A stretch of DNA of 64,000 nt from Kribbella pratensis (GCF_004366075.1 NZ_SODU01000005.1:124001-188000); one strand, 5' to 3'; shown: positions 33,807 to 42,853, counted from the stretch's first letter. The notes: a model not told the origin generated them from the sequence alone. Translations and numbers: made by a program.

Positions 33807-34827
33807 CTGCGGCCTCCCTCTTGGCATTCTGGGCTGCGATCCTGCGTTCCACCCGTCGTGCGGCGCGTCGGGTCAGCCGTTCGTCGTCGTTTCCGCCGAT
33901 CAGCCGCCAGTTGATGATGCTGAACAGCACGATCAGGATGAACAGCGCCCAGCCGATCGCGGCGCCGTACCCGAACTGGTTCTTGATGAACGCGCTCTGG
34001 TACAGGTACGAGACGATGGTCAGGCCGGCGTCGCCGGGGCCGCCGATGTTGTTCGTGTCGCCGAACAGCACCCGGGACTCGGTGAAGATCTGCAGTCCGC
34101 CGATCGTCGAGGTGACCGCGGTGAACAGGATGACCGGCCGCATCATCGGGACGGTGATCCGCCAGAACGTCTGTCGCGGGCTCGCGCCGTCGACCTTGGC
34201 GGCCTCGTACACGTCGGCCGAGATCGCCTGCAGGCCGGCCAGGTAGATGATCGCGTTGTAGCCGACCCAGCGCCAGGTGACGATGGTGGCGATCGCGATC
34301 TTGATGCCCCACGGGGAGGTCAGCCATTGGACCTCGCCGACGCCGATCGAGCGCAGGAACGCGTTCAGCAGGCCGAAGTTGTTGCTGAAGATCGAGCCGA
34401 ACACCAGGGTGATCGCGACCACCGAGGTGACGTTCGGGATGAAGTACGCGATCCGGTAGAAGGTGCGCAGCCGGGTCGCGTTGTGCAGGGCGTTGGCGAT
34501 CACCAGCGCCAGCAGCAGCATCGGGACCGTCGAGAGCACCCAGATGATCATCGTGTTGCCGATGGTCTTCCAGAACGTGACGTCGCTGAGCAGATAGTTG
34601 TACTGCTCCAGGCCGACCCACTTCATCTGCCCGATGCCGTCCCAGGAGTGGAACGAGATCCAGATCGAGAACAGCACCGGGAACGCGCCGAAGATCGCGA
34701 ACAGGATGAAGAAGGGCGAGACAGCGGCGTACTGCGGGAACGCCTGCTTGTACTTGTTCGGCGGCTTCTCCGCGGTGCTCGCGGTCGTGGTCGTTACCAC
34801 CGGGGCAGTCTTGCTGGTGACAGCCAT
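33796..34827 (-). CDS. Carbohydrate ABC transporter permease (MalF-type)
   Basis: A 343-residue permease. A Lys/Thr-rich cytoplasmic head precedes six membrane helices (for example FFILFAIFGAFPVLFSIWIS and MIIWVLSTVPMLLLALVIANAL). The EAA loop is DVYEAAKVDGASPRQTFWRITVPMMRP. A basic C-terminal tail (RRAARRVERRIAAQ) follows the last helix. It forms the translocation pore with the MalG-type partner. It starts 1 bp after the solute-binding protein stop. Confidence 0.9.
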   Translation of the reverse strand: MAVTSKTAPVVTTTTASTAEKPPNKYKQAFPQYAAVSPFFILFAIFGAFPVLFSIWISFHSWDGIGQMKWVGLEQYNYLLSDVTFWKTIGNTMIIWVLSTVPMLLLALVIANALHNATRLRTFYRIAYFIPNVTSVVAITLVFGSIFSNNFGLLNAFLRSIGVGEVQWLTSPWGIKIAIATIVTWRWVGYNAIIYLAGLQAISADVYEAAKVDGASPRQTFWRITVPMMRPVILFTAVTSTIGGLQIFTESRVLFGDTNNIGGPGDAGLTIVSYLYQSAFIKNQFGYGAAIGWALFILIVLFSIINWRLIGGNDDERLTRRAARRVERRIAAQNAKREAADVR

Positions 34828-34828
34828 G

Positions 34829-36103
34829 TCAGATCGCCCCCGCTCGGGTGAGTTCGCGCTCGACCTGGCGCTGGGCGTCGGCCCAAGCCTGATCCGGGTC
34901 CTTGCCGGACGCCTCGATGTTCACGAGTTCGGCGCTGATCGGCGTGTCGATGATGGTGTCGTACGGCGAGAAGTAGGCGCCCGGGTACTTCTTCGCGGAC
35001 TCCGCGAACACGTCGACGATCTTCTGGCCGCCGAAGAACGGGTCCGGCGCCGACAGCTTCGGATCGGTGTAGCTGGCCGGCGTCGACGGGAACAGCACCG
35101 GGTCGAGGAACGCCTGCGCCTGGTTCTTCGCCGACTCCAGCCAGCTGATGAACGCGAACGCCGCCTTGGGGTTCTTGCAGTACTTCGTGATCGCCAGGAA
35201 GGACCCACCCTTGTTGCCCGCGCCACCAGGAGCCGCCGTCACCCGCCAGAGCCCCTTCGTCTTCGGCGCCGCGTTCTTCGGCCCGAGCTGCGCCCACCAG
35301 ACGGCACCCATGAACGCGACGAGCTTGCCGTTGGTCACGACCGCGTTCTTGTCGCTGGAGTTCTGGGCGTTGGCCGACAGGCCCTCCTTCACCACGCGGA
35401 CAGCCAGGTCGAAGGCCTGCCGGACGTGGTCCTGATCGCCGAGGTACTGCCCGTCGGGCGTCATGTAGCGCTTGGACTGCTGCGCCATCCGGTACCCGTA
35501 GATGCTGGTGATGTTGTCGGTGATCGCGGAGCCGGGCACGGCCTGCTTGAGCTTCTTGCCGAGCGCGATGTAGGCGTCCCAGTCCGGCGCCACCCCCGCG
35601 ACCGCCGCCGGATCTATGTCGACGCCGGCCTTCTGGAAGATGTCGGTCCGGTAGAACAGCGCCGTCGGCCCGGTGTCCATCGGGTAGGCCATCATCTTGC
35701 CTTCCGGCGTGACGCCCCACTTCCACTTCCAGGGCAGGAAGTCCTTCTCCAGGTCCTTCGCGCCGAGCTCGTTCAGGTCGTAGAACTGGTCGGCGTTCGG
35801 GAAGTACGTCGCGACGTCGTCGTTGATCGCGACGATGTCCGGGACGAGCGACTTGCCGGCCAGGGCGGTCAGCACCTTGGTCTTGTAGTTGGAGCCGATC
35901 CGGGTCATCGCCAGCTTCATGCCGTCGTATCCCGGAATCGCCTTCTCCGCCTGGCCGATCAGGTCGTCGTTGACGGACCCGACCCAGGTCCACATGCTGA
36001 GCTCGTGCGAGCCGCCCAGCGAGCTGCGCGAACCGCAGCCGGTGAGCCCCGCGGCGGCTATGGCGGAGCCGGCCGCGAGGAAGTGCCTTCTGCTCAGGGT
36101 CAT
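34829..36103 (-). CDS. Extracellular sugar-binding lipoprotein of the ABC importer
   Basis: A 424-residue family 1 solute-binding protein. The leader MTLSRRHFLAAGSAIAAAGLTGCGS has both a twin-arginine motif and a lipobox (LTGC), so export by Tat followed by lipid attachment is likely. The mature part has the usual two-lobe features (LAGKSLVPDIVAINDDV, YPMDTGPTALFYRTDIF, KAAFAFISWLESA). The ligand is unknown; family, permeases and neighbours point to an oligosaccharide or glycoside. ATG 36103 is chosen because it begins a proper signal peptide. First gene of the operon. Confidence 0.9.
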   Translation of the reverse strand: MTLSRRHFLAAGSAIAAAGLTGCGSRSSLGGSHELSMWTWVGSVNDDLIGQAEKAIPGYDGMKLAMTRIGSNYKTKVLTALAGKSLVPDIVAINDDVATYFPNADQFYDLNELGAKDLEKDFLPWKWKWGVTPEGKMMAYPMDTGPTALFYRTDIFQKAGVDIDPAAVAGVAPDWDAYIALGKKLKQAVPGSAITDNITSIYGYRMAQQSKRYMTPDGQYLGDQDHVRQAFDLAVRVVKEGLSANAQNSSDKNAVVTNGKLVAFMGAVWWAQLGPKNAAPKTKGLWRVTAAPGGAGNKGGSFLAITKYCKNPKAAFAFISWLESAKNQAQAFLDPVLFPSTPASYTDPKLSAPDPFFGGQKIVDVFAESAKKYPGAYFSPYDTIIDTPISAELVNIEASGKDPDQAWADAQRQVERELTRAGAI

Positions 36104-36151
36104 AGCCTCACCTGGCGCTTTCTGTTGGATTTCGCCGGAAGGTGTCCACAT

Positions 36152-36167
36152 ATGTTTACGTAGCCAT
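36152..36167. promoter_or_regulatory. Candidate LacI-type operator of the sugar operon
   Basis: ATGTTTACGTAGCCAT is a 16-bp imperfect palindrome with a central CG, 6 of 8 positions matching between halves, 49 bp upstream of the binding-protein start. The shape fits LacI-family sites, but no LacI gene is in the window. A second short dyad, TGAACCGGTCA, lies at 36188-36198. Confidence 0.35.
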
Positions 36168-36224
36168 CAAGGTAAGCGCATACCGACTGAACCGGTCAAG
36201 CCTCGGATGACAAGATTGGGTTCC

Positions 36225-36836
36225 ATGAGTCCCAGCGCAGTCCTCTTCGATGCCGATGGCGTTGTGCAGCGTCCTGACCGCGACTGGTGGTCGCAGCTGA
36301 CCTCATTCGTCGGCTCGGACGGCGAGGCGTTCGTCGCGGACCTGATGGTGGCCGAGAAGCCGGCGCTGATCGGGAAAGTCGATTTCCGGGACGCGCTGGC
36401 CGACGTGCTGCGGCGCTGGAACTCGCCGGCGTCCGTCGACGAGGCGCTCGAGCCGTGGAGCTGGTTCGTCGCGGAGCCCGAGGTGATCGCGCTCATCCAG
36501 TCGCTGCGATCGGCCGGCATCGGGTGCCATCTCGCGACCAACCAGCACGCGTACCGGCGGGCGATCATGCAGGACGAGCGCGGGTACGGCGAATGGTTCG
36601 ACCAGACGTTCTACTCGTGCGACGTCGGGCTGGCCAAGCCGGACCCGGCGTACTTCCGAGCGATCCTCGGCTCGCTCGGATTGCCCGCCTCGTCGGTGCT
36701 GTTCATCGACGACAACGTGGACAACGTGGCGGGTGCTGCGAGCGTCGGGCTGCGGGCGGAGGTGTACGACCTGTCGTCCGGCGTACCGGCCCTGGTGGAG
36801 CTGCTTCGGCGTCATAATCTGCCTGAGGTCTTGTGA
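36225..36836 (+). CDS. HAD-family hydrolase
   Basis: A 203-residue haloacid dehalogenase-like phosphatase. Motif I is LFDADGVVQ (nucleophile Asp near residue 8), motif II is CHLATNQH, and motif IV is SVLFIDDNVDNVAGAASVG; the Lys of motif III is in CDVGLAKPDPAYF. It probably dephosphorylates a sugar phosphate or similar metabolite. It is divergent from the sugar ABC operon, 121 bp away. An in-frame ATG at 36207 is an alternative start; neither has a clear ribosome site. Confidence 0.83.
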   Translation: MSPSAVLFDADGVVQRPDRDWWSQLTSFVGSDGEAFVADLMVAEKPALIGKVDFRDALADVLRRWNSPASVDEALEPWSWFVAEPEVIALIQSLRSAGIGCHLATNQHAYRRAIMQDERGYGEWFDQTFYSCDVGLAKPDPAYFRAILGSLGLPASSVLFIDDNVDNVAGAASVGLRAEVYDLSSGVPALVELLRRHNLPEVL

Positions 36837-36914
36837 TGGCGTGAGGGCTGTGACATCGTCGCCGGGCAGATGACAACGTAGGACAGTCGACCAGCCGCTC
36901 CCTGGAGGCATCAC

Positions 36915-38486
36915 ATGTCCGATCGCCGCCGCACGCTCTCCCGCCGCAGTGCACTGGGTCTCACCGCGGGCCTGGGCCTCGCCGCTACCGTCTCGCGTCA
37001 GTCGCCTTCGGCAGCTGCGTCTGCTCCGTCGGCGTACCCGAAAGGGCAGCGGCCGAGGCTGCTGAACGTATTCGACGAGAACGCGCTGAGCCTGCCCGAG
37101 CGGACACTGGCGACCACGCTGCAAGGCCTGATGGCCCGACGCAGCGGTGAGTCGCTGTACCTGAACCTGCCGACGCTCGGCTACCAGCACTGGCTCGACG
37201 ACCTGGTTTCGCGGTACGGCGTCCAGGCGCGTCCCGGAGACCTGTGGAAAACCGTCAAGCGATCCGGCGTCCGCGGATACGTTCTCTTTCGTACGGGCAC
37301 CCCGTCGGTCAACGTCGCGACCACGCTCGCCGGCGTGACGGGTGCCGTGGCAATTGAGGAGAGCTTGGAGGCACTCGCGATCCGGAACGGATTGCGCAAG
37401 GTCCTGGACGTGCGGGACAAGGACGACCGCTGGGTGTTCGAGACGTACTGGCCCCGGCTGCGGCACGACGTCGTGGTCGAGCAGCGCGCCGACATCCCGG
37501 AGCGGCTCCGGGACTACGTCACGATGGCGGGGACGTTCGCCTTCTTCGACGGGAACTCGGAGTTCCGCGCCGACGTCGTCGACGCGCTCGACGACGACGG
37601 CACGGTGATCGGCTGGGGTGACGCCTCGGCTGGCGAGGACGCCTTCATCGGCGTGAACTCGGCCACCGGTGTCAAAGCACTGCCCGCCGACCACGCCCGC
37701 AACCTGTCGGTGCTGTCAGGCATCTCCGAAGACCGCCTGACGCAGCACGTCCCGGCGCAACCTCCGACTCCGGACCCCGGCGCGCATTACGTCACCTTCC
37801 TGATCACCGATGGCGACAACATTCAGTGGGCTCTGGGCGACTTTCCCACCGATCCGCGGTGGTTCGGGAGTCCGCGCCGCGGTGAGGTCGACCTCGGGTG
37901 GGGCATCTCCCCGTCGCTGATCGATCTCGCGCCGTCGGTGATGCGCTGGTTCTACGACCAGTCGCGGAAGGATCGCTGGGTCGTCGGCCCGTCGGGCGGC
38001 GGGTACATGTACCCGAGCCGCTACCCCGCTGCTGCGCTGGACAAGCACACCGCGTCCCTCGCCCGGGCCATGGGGCGGGCCGATCTCTCGGTCGCGCAGA
38101 TCATCGACTTCGACGCGTTCGAGAACACCCGGCTGTGGTCGTCGTACCTCAAACGCCCCGAGATCGACGGCCTCATCTACCTCGAGTACTCCAGGTACGA
38201 CGGTCTCAAGGGCAAGGTGGTCTGGTCCGAGGGGAAGCCGGTGATCTCGGCCCGGACGATGCTCTGGGAGGGCCTCGACGGCGCCGACGAGGCCTCCGTC
38301 ACCGCGGAACTGAACGCCGCGACCCGCAACCCCTTCTCCACGGCCGGCTACTCGATCGTCGTCTGGCACGCGTGGAGCAAGTCCGTCGACGACGTCCTCA
38401 CGGTCGTCGACGGCCTCGCCCCGCACGTCAAGGTCATCCCACCCGACACGCTGGTCCGGATGCTCGCAAAGCACGCCAAACCGTAG
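36915..38486 (+). CDS. Tat-exported GxGYxYP-family putative glycoside hydrolase
   Basis: A 523-residue secreted protein. The leader has a twin-arginine region (SRRSALGLTAGLGLAATVS, about residues 10-28). The mature protein carries the family-naming motif GGGYMYP at about residues 361-367, after TFLITDGDNIQWALGDFP (about 296-313), both hallmarks of the GxGYxYP family. These proteins are predicted to have a TIM-barrel and to act on carbohydrates, but the reaction is not established. Its place next to a sugar ABC importer and a dehydrogenase fusion supports a saccharide-processing role outside the membrane. It converges on the CHAP gene. Confidence 0.85.
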   Translation: MSDRRRTLSRRSALGLTAGLGLAATVSRQSPSAAASAPSAYPKGQRPRLLNVFDENALSLPERTLATTLQGLMARRSGESLYLNLPTLGYQHWLDDLVSRYGVQARPGDLWKTVKRSGVRGYVLFRTGTPSVNVATTLAGVTGAVAIEESLEALAIRNGLRKVLDVRDKDDRWVFETYWPRLRHDVVVEQRADIPERLRDYVTMAGTFAFFDGNSEFRADVVDALDDDGTVIGWGDASAGEDAFIGVNSATGVKALPADHARNLSVLSGISEDRLTQHVPAQPPTPDPGAHYVTFLITDGDNIQWALGDFPTDPRWFGSPRRGEVDLGWGISPSLIDLAPSVMRWFYDQSRKDRWVVGPSGGGYMYPSRYPAAALDKHTASLARAMGRADLSVAQIIDFDAFENTRLWSSYLKRPEIDGLIYLEYSRYDGLKGKVVWSEGKPVISARTMLWEGLDGADEASVTAELNAATRNPFSTAGYSIVVWHAWSKSVDDVLTVVDGLAPHVKVIPPDTLVRMLAKHAKP

Positions 38487-38495
38487 TTCCCAGGG

Positions 38496-39239
38496 TCAGG
38501 TGCGGGGGACCTTGAGTTTGTCCCAGGTTTCCTTGCCGGGGATGCCGTCGGCATCGGAGCCGGGCTGGGCGACCGAGCCGTGGAAGCCGAGCTTCTGCTG
38601 CCAGGCCGAGTAGGATTTGAGGTCGCCGGTGCCCCAGGTGTCCTTGTTGGTCTGGGTCTCGTACCTGTCGCACCCGACGGCCACGAGCCGCGCGTGCATC
38701 GCCGCGACGATCGGGCTCTTGCGACCCATCACGAAGAACGACTTGCCCGGGAACGTGACGAACCCGGTGCGCGCCCCGGCCGAGTGCACGTACTTCGGCC
38801 GCCCGTAGCCGGCGATCGTGCTGGACATCCGCGTGTGCCGGCCGCACTTGTCGCTGTAGTTGCCCTCGATCGTGTAGACCTTCGAGCCGCTGACCCCGGT
38901 GACGAGGCCCACGTGATCGATCCTCGACTTGAGATCGGTGCCGTCCCAGTCGAAGAAGACGATGTCGCCACGCTGGATCCCCGCGACGTCCACGTGCCAC
39001 TGGTTGTGCGTCTTGAACGCGTGGGCGTGCGCGGTCGTCAGCGCGAAGTCCTTCCCGAACGTGACCGCGTTCTCGTTGCCCGAGTGGAACGCCCAGAAGG
39101 TGATGGACGCGTCGCACCAGGCGAAGTTGCCGTTGAACGCCGAGCCGTTGCGCTCGCGGTACCACTTCTGGATGTGGTTCGGCTCGCCGAGGCCGATGTC
39201 CTCCTCGGCGATGCTGATCATGTCCTCGACGCCGCTCAT
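38496..39239 (-). CDS. CHAP-domain endolysin-like protein with peptidoglycan-binding tail
   Basis: A 247-residue protein. The CHAP amidase/endopeptidase domain (about 5-150) has catalytic Cys in FAWCDASITFW, His in RIDHVGLVTG and a third polar residue in TIEGNYSDKC. The C-terminal 45 residues (SYSAWQQKLGF, then DADGIPGKETWDKLKV) form a peptidoglycan-binding domain of the kind found in actinophage endolysins. No signal peptide, holin or other phage gene is present, so it is either a domesticated lysin or a cargo exported by another route. It overlaps the upstream acidic protein by 4 bp (ATGA). Confidence 0.85.
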   Translation of the reverse strand: MSGVEDMISIAEEDIGLGEPNHIQKWYRERNGSAFNGNFAWCDASITFWAFHSGNENAVTFGKDFALTTAHAHAFKTHNQWHVDVAGIQRGDIVFFDWDGTDLKSRIDHVGLVTGVSGSKVYTIEGNYSDKCGRHTRMSSTIAGYGRPKYVHSAGARTGFVTFPGKSFFVMGRKSPIVAAMHARLVAVGCDRYETQTNKDTWGTGDLKSYSAWQQKLGFHGSVAQPGSDADGIPGKETWDKLKVPRT

Positions 39240-39466
39240 GATTCACCACCGCCACCGGTCAACGACGGTTCCTGGTCATCAGCCGGCGGCTTGCGGCCGA
39301 ACTCACCGTCCTCGGCGGGCCCGAACTCGGCCTCCAGTTCCTCCGCCTCGTTCTCGATGTCATGGTCGAAGCTCGGTTCGACGAGCAACTCGGCCTGCTC
39401 TTCCTGCGACATGTCGTCCGGCATCTGGTCCAACTCGTCCAGCGACGGCCGCGCGTTGTCGGTCAT
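39236..39466 (-). CDS. Small acidic, probably disordered protein
   Basis: A 76-residue, strongly acidic protein (many Asp/Glu: MPDDMSQEEQAELL, ENEAEELEAEFGPAEDGEFG) with a glycine-rich end. No known domain is recognised. It is translated immediately before the CHAP gene with an ATGA overlap, so the two form a unit. It could be a chaperone, inhibitor or export tag for the lysin-like enzyme; that is inference from coupling and charge. Confidence 0.65.
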   Translation of the reverse strand: MTDNARPSLDELDQMPDDMSQEEQAELLVEPSFDHDIENEAEELEAEFGPAEDGEFGRKPPADDQEPSLTGGGGES

Positions 39467-39542
39467 GACAATGCCTCCCCCTCACCACGATGAATGCCCC
39501 CAGCCCTGATCCCATCATCATGCTCCGGCCCGTGAGGTTCGA

Positions 39543-40025
39543 CTAGAGCTCACGGAAGTACACGGCCACCGGCAGCTGCACACATCCGAGCGACTCGTAG
39601 AACGCGCGCGCCGGCGCATGGAAGTCGTCGCCTCCGGTGCCGATCTCGACGTACTCCGCGCCCTCGGCTCGCATCGCGGCGAACGCGTGCTCGCAGAGCG
39701 CGGTGGCGATGTTGGAGCGGCGGTACTCGCGCGCGACCGCCAGGAGCTCGACAGTGGCCTGATGGCGGGCGGTGTCGAGATGCCAGGCGACGTACCCGGC
39801 AGGTACGTCGTCAGCGACGGCAACGGCGACGTACTTGTGTGCGGCCGGCTCGTGCAGCCCGGCGATCTGCCGGCGATAGTCGCCGCGCCAGTCGCCGTGC
39901 TGGCGGGTGAAGATGAGGTCGCCGACCAGCGGCCGGAACGATTCCTCATAGAACGGCCCGAAGGTCTCGATGGTGAGGTCGATGAGCCGGGCCAGGTCAG
40001 CGTCGACGTACGAACGGATGTGCAT
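39543..40025 (-). CDS. GNAT-family N-acetyltransferase
   Basis: A 160-residue acetyl-CoA-dependent acetyltransferase. The N-terminal MHIRSYVDADLARLIDLT, the central ATVELLAVAREYRRSNIATALCEHA (motif A, acetyl-CoA pyrophosphate loop in a degenerate REYRRSNIA form) and the final FYESLGC strand are typical. The substrate is unknown. ATG 40025 begins the conserved domain; an upstream in-frame start would add a non-conserved 18 residues. Single-gene unit. Confidence 0.82.
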   Translation of the reverse strand: MHIRSYVDADLARLIDLTIETFGPFYEESFRPLVGDLIFTRQHGDWRGDYRRQIAGLHEPAAHKYVAVAVADDVPAGYVAWHLDTARHQATVELLAVAREYRRSNIATALCEHAFAAMRAEGAEYVEIGTGGDDFHAPARAFYESLGCVQLPVAVYFREL

Positions 40026-40116
40026 GGAGCGTGCCTCTCGCGAGTGAAGGAGAAATCCGGGCAGGCGCGACCGGCTCACCGCACGCGCGCAGGCGGCGGC
40101 GGTGGGCCGGGATCAG

Positions 40117-40134
40117 CGCCGGGTACGCCCGGCG
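40117..40134. terminator. Hairpin after the SMP-30 gene
   Basis: CGCCGGG-TACG-CCCGGCG is a perfect 7-bp stem with a stable tetraloop, 25 bp past the stop of the SMP-30-like gene in its direction of transcription, in the 133-bp gap before the GNAT gene. No T-run is seen. Confidence 0.45.
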
Positions 40135-40158
40135 GCGAAGCACTCCATGTCCGCGATG

Positions 40159-40995
40159 CTAGCGAGCCGGCGGCGGTACGGCGACCGGGACGGTGTGGAT
40201 CTGGCCGGTTCGGGGGCCGTTGGTGAGGCGGCCGAGGTTGTCGGCGATGCTGTCGGCCATCCGCCATTCCGCGGTCAGGATGCACAGCGTCGGGCCGTCG
40301 AAGTCGACCAGGCCGAGTGCGAACGGCGCCCGGTTCTCGGGTACGTCGATCCGCTCGAAGATCTCGCCGCCCGCCGCGACGCGGACCACGCCTTCTCCCC
40401 AGGTCTGGGACCAGATCGCGCCCTCGGCGTCGAGGCAGATACCGTCCGGGCCGAGGTTCTCGGCGTACACGCGACGGTTCGACAACCCGCCGTCCGGCTC
40501 GACGTCGAACGCGCTCAGCCGCCCGGCGAACGACTCCGCGATCACCAGCGTCCGGCCGTCCGGCGTCAGCACCATCCCGTTCGGGAACTGGATGTCGTCG
40601 GCGACCTGCCGCACCCGGCCGTCGGGGGTGACGAGCTTGATCCAGCCGGGTACCGGCTCCTCGCCACCGGAGAAGTCGAAGTCCGCGCCGTCCAGATAGA
40701 TGTTGCCCTGGGCATCCACCACGATCTCGTTCGCGGCCTGCTCGGCGAGCACGGTGATCGAGCCGTCGGGCTCGTACCGGCGCAGCTTGTCACCGGTGGT
40801 CAGCATCCGGCCGTCCGGCAACCAGTCGACGGACCAGCCCATCAGGCGTTCGACCGGTGCCTCGAAGGTCTCCGTCGTACCGTCGGCGTCGACAGCGACG
40901 ATCTGCTGCGCGATCCAGTGGCAGAACCACAACCGGCCGTCGTGCCGGCGCGCACCTTCGGGAAAGGCCAGGCCATCCAGCAGAAGCTTCATCAC
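40159..40995 (-). CDS. SMP-30/gluconolactonase-family protein
   Basis: A 278-residue six-bladed propeller of the SMP-30/LRE family, which hydrolyses sugar lactones with one divalent metal. The ligand-bearing motifs are visible: LAFPEGARRHDGRLWFCHW (Glu), QFPNGMVLTPDGRTLVIAES (Asn) and GPDGICLDAEGAIWSQ (Asp). A lactonase next to a sugar dehydrogenase fusion fits an oxidative sugar pathway in this region. It lies 35 bp downstream of the MFS gene and may be in its operon. Confidence 0.87.
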   Translation of the reverse strand: MMKLLLDGLAFPEGARRHDGRLWFCHWIAQQIVAVDADGTTETFEAPVERLMGWSVDWLPDGRMLTTGDKLRRYEPDGSITVLAEQAANEIVVDAQGNIYLDGADFDFSGGEEPVPGWIKLVTPDGRVRQVADDIQFPNGMVLTPDGRTLVIAESFAGRLSAFDVEPDGGLSNRRVYAENLGPDGICLDAEGAIWSQTWGEGVVRVAAGGEIFERIDVPENRAPFALGLVDFDGPTLCILTAEWRMADSIADNLGRLTNGPRTGQIHTVPVAVPPPAR

Positions 40996-41030
40996 GTCAC
41001 CTCGTTCGTCGTTTCGGGCTCGTTCACCTT

Positions 41031-42236
41031 CTACACGAACGCGGCCCGGTCAGATCGACGGCTCAGCAGAAGAAGTACGGCGATCAGCGGCAAGGTCACG
41101 AGGTACGCCGTCCGCAGATCGACGAGCCGTGCGAGTACGGCGAGGAGCGCCGGCGCGACGAGGATCGCCGTACCCGAGGCCATCGCACCAACCGCGGCGA
41201 GGCGGGCCGAGCTGAGGCCGGGGGTCGCGACGAGGGCTGCGAGCGTCACCGGATACAGCGGGGCGACTCCGAGACCGGCCACGACCAGGCCGAGCGCGAC
41301 CACGGCCGGCGCGTCGAACAGGCTCACCAGCATCGTGCCGCAGGCGGCGAGTGCGCCGGACGGAAAGACCGGCGACCAGCCTCGGTACCGGATCGGTCCG
41401 ATCGCGCGGCCGACCGCCATACCGATCGGGAACGCGCTGCCGAGCAGCGCGGCTGCTGCCGTGGGCAACCCGCTGGCCACCAACCGCGCCACGGCCCACA
41501 CCACGAAACAGAACTCGACCGACACGGCGAGCACGACCCGGAGCCAACCCGCGCCGACGTCCATGACAACCCGCCGCCCCACTCGCCGCCACTTCCCCCC
41601 GAGCCCGACAGCCGGCGCCGAATCAATCAGCACCGGCACATCCCCCGCGCCGCGCGCCGCCGTTGTCTGGGGTGGTCGAGTGCGCCGAGTCAGCACCGCT
41701 AGGAGGAGGAGTGGTGGCGCGGCGGCGAGCATGGCGTAGCGGCCGCTGGGGCCCAGACCGTCCAGGGTGCCGATTGCCAGCGGCGCCAGGATTCCGGTTC
41801 CGCTGGCGACCGCGTTGACCCGGCTCAGCCGGGCGGCGGCTGTCGGACCGTTGAGCATCAGCGGGGCGACCAGGACAAGGAGCGCGCCGCCGAGGCCGAC
41901 CAGCAGCCCACCGGCGATAGCCACCGAGTACGCCGGGGCAACCGCGATGAGCACTGCGCCAACCGCGCAGACGACTGAACCGAGTCCAAGCACCGTCGGC
42001 ATCGGCCAGATCTTGAGCATCCGCGGACCGATCACCGCGACCAGCAACAAGCCGACCGCGAACCCCGAGGACATCAGCGCCAGCCGGCCGATCGGCTCGT
42101 CGAGGTCCCGAGCGAGGATCGCCACACACGCGCCGAGCCCGGCCAGCACGAACCCCATCGCGGACAGCGCGATGCCGATGCGTATCTCGTCGCCGCGAGC
42201 ACCGCTCCGCGGCGGGGCCTGCGCGCCCGCGGTCAT
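41031..42236 (-). CDS. MFS transporter
   Basis: A 401-residue major facilitator with about 12 membrane segments, starting IGIALSAMGFVLAGLGACVAILARDLDEPIG. The overall pattern, including AGGLLVGLGGALLVLVAPLM and GLGVAPLYPVTLAALVA, resembles fucose/sugar permease-type or YbjJ-like MFS proteins. The substrate is unknown. Its ATG overlaps the HAD phosphatase gene (ATGA), so a phosphatase-transporter-lactonase operon is likely, divergent from the ROK regulator. Confidence 0.82.
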   Translation of the reverse strand: MTAGAQAPPRSGARGDEIRIGIALSAMGFVLAGLGACVAILARDLDEPIGRLALMSSGFAVGLLLVAVIGPRMLKIWPMPTVLGLGSVVCAVGAVLIAVAPAYSVAIAGGLLVGLGGALLVLVAPLMLNGPTAAARLSRVNAVASGTGILAPLAIGTLDGLGPSGRYAMLAAAPPLLLLAVLTRRTRPPQTTAARGAGDVPVLIDSAPAVGLGGKWRRVGRRVVMDVGAGWLRVVLAVSVEFCFVVWAVARLVASGLPTAAAALLGSAFPIGMAVGRAIGPIRYRGWSPVFPSGALAACGTMLVSLFDAPAVVALGLVVAGLGVAPLYPVTLAALVATPGLSSARLAAVGAMASGTAILVAPALLAVLARLVDLRTAYLVTLPLIAVLLLLSRRSDRAAFV

Positions 42237-42853
42237 TCCAGACCTTTGAACAGCGCGTCGAGCCGCTGCAGATCAGCCAGCTCGATGTCCGCCGAAATGC
42301 CCTTCAGGCCGGCCGTGAGCGCACCAGACGCCTGACCGGCCGACAATCCGACCACGGTGTCCTCGACCACCAGGCACTGCGTCGCGGGTACGCCGAGAAG
42401 CTCCGCCGCCCTGAGGTACCCCTCCGGGTCCGGCTTGCCACGGCTGACGTCGTCGACCGTGACGAGGACCGACGGCGCGATCCCGGCCGCGGTGAGTCGC
42501 ACCTTCGCGAGCTGGGCCGGCGCACTGGTGTAGACCGCCCACGGCACACCGATCCGGTCGAGCGTGGCGAGCAGATCCAGCGCACCCGGCTTCGCCACCA
42601 CGCCGTCGACGTCGTTGACCTCGAGATCGAGCACCCGCGCCCCCGCCGCGGCACGCTCGTCCGGCGTCGCGTCGGGCAGCATCTGCGCAACAGTCGCGAC
42701 CGCGGGGTTCCCGTGCGCGACGGCGAGCACCTCCGCCGGCGAGATGCCGTACTCCGTCGCCCAGCGGCTCCAGCTCCGGTCGACGATCGCGTCGGAATCG
42801 ACCAGAGTGCCGTCCATGTCGAACAGGACCGCGCGGATGTCCCGGATCTCCAT
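42233..42853 (-). CDS. HAD-IA sugar-phosphatase-like hydrolase
   Basis: A 206-residue HAD phosphatase of the beta-phosphoglucomutase/sugar phosphatase group. Motif I is VLFDMDGTLVDSD (catalytic Asp at about 11 and 13), motif II is VYTSAPAQ, motif III is VSRGKPDPEGYLRAAELLG and motif IV is CLVVEDTVVGLSAGQASG. It would release phosphate from hexose or 2-deoxyhexose phosphates. First gene of a putative operon with the MFS transporter; it shares a divergent promoter region with the ROK regulator. Confidence 0.87.
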   Translation of the reverse strand: MEIRDIRAVLFDMDGTLVDSDAIVDRSWSRWATEYGISPAEVLAVAHGNPAVATVAQMLPDATPDERAAAGARVLDLEVNDVDGVVAKPGALDLLATLDRIGVPWAVYTSAPAQLAKVRLTAAGIAPSVLVTVDDVSRGKPDPEGYLRAAELLGVPATQCLVVEDTVVGLSAGQASGALTAGLKGISADIELADLQRLDALFKGLE

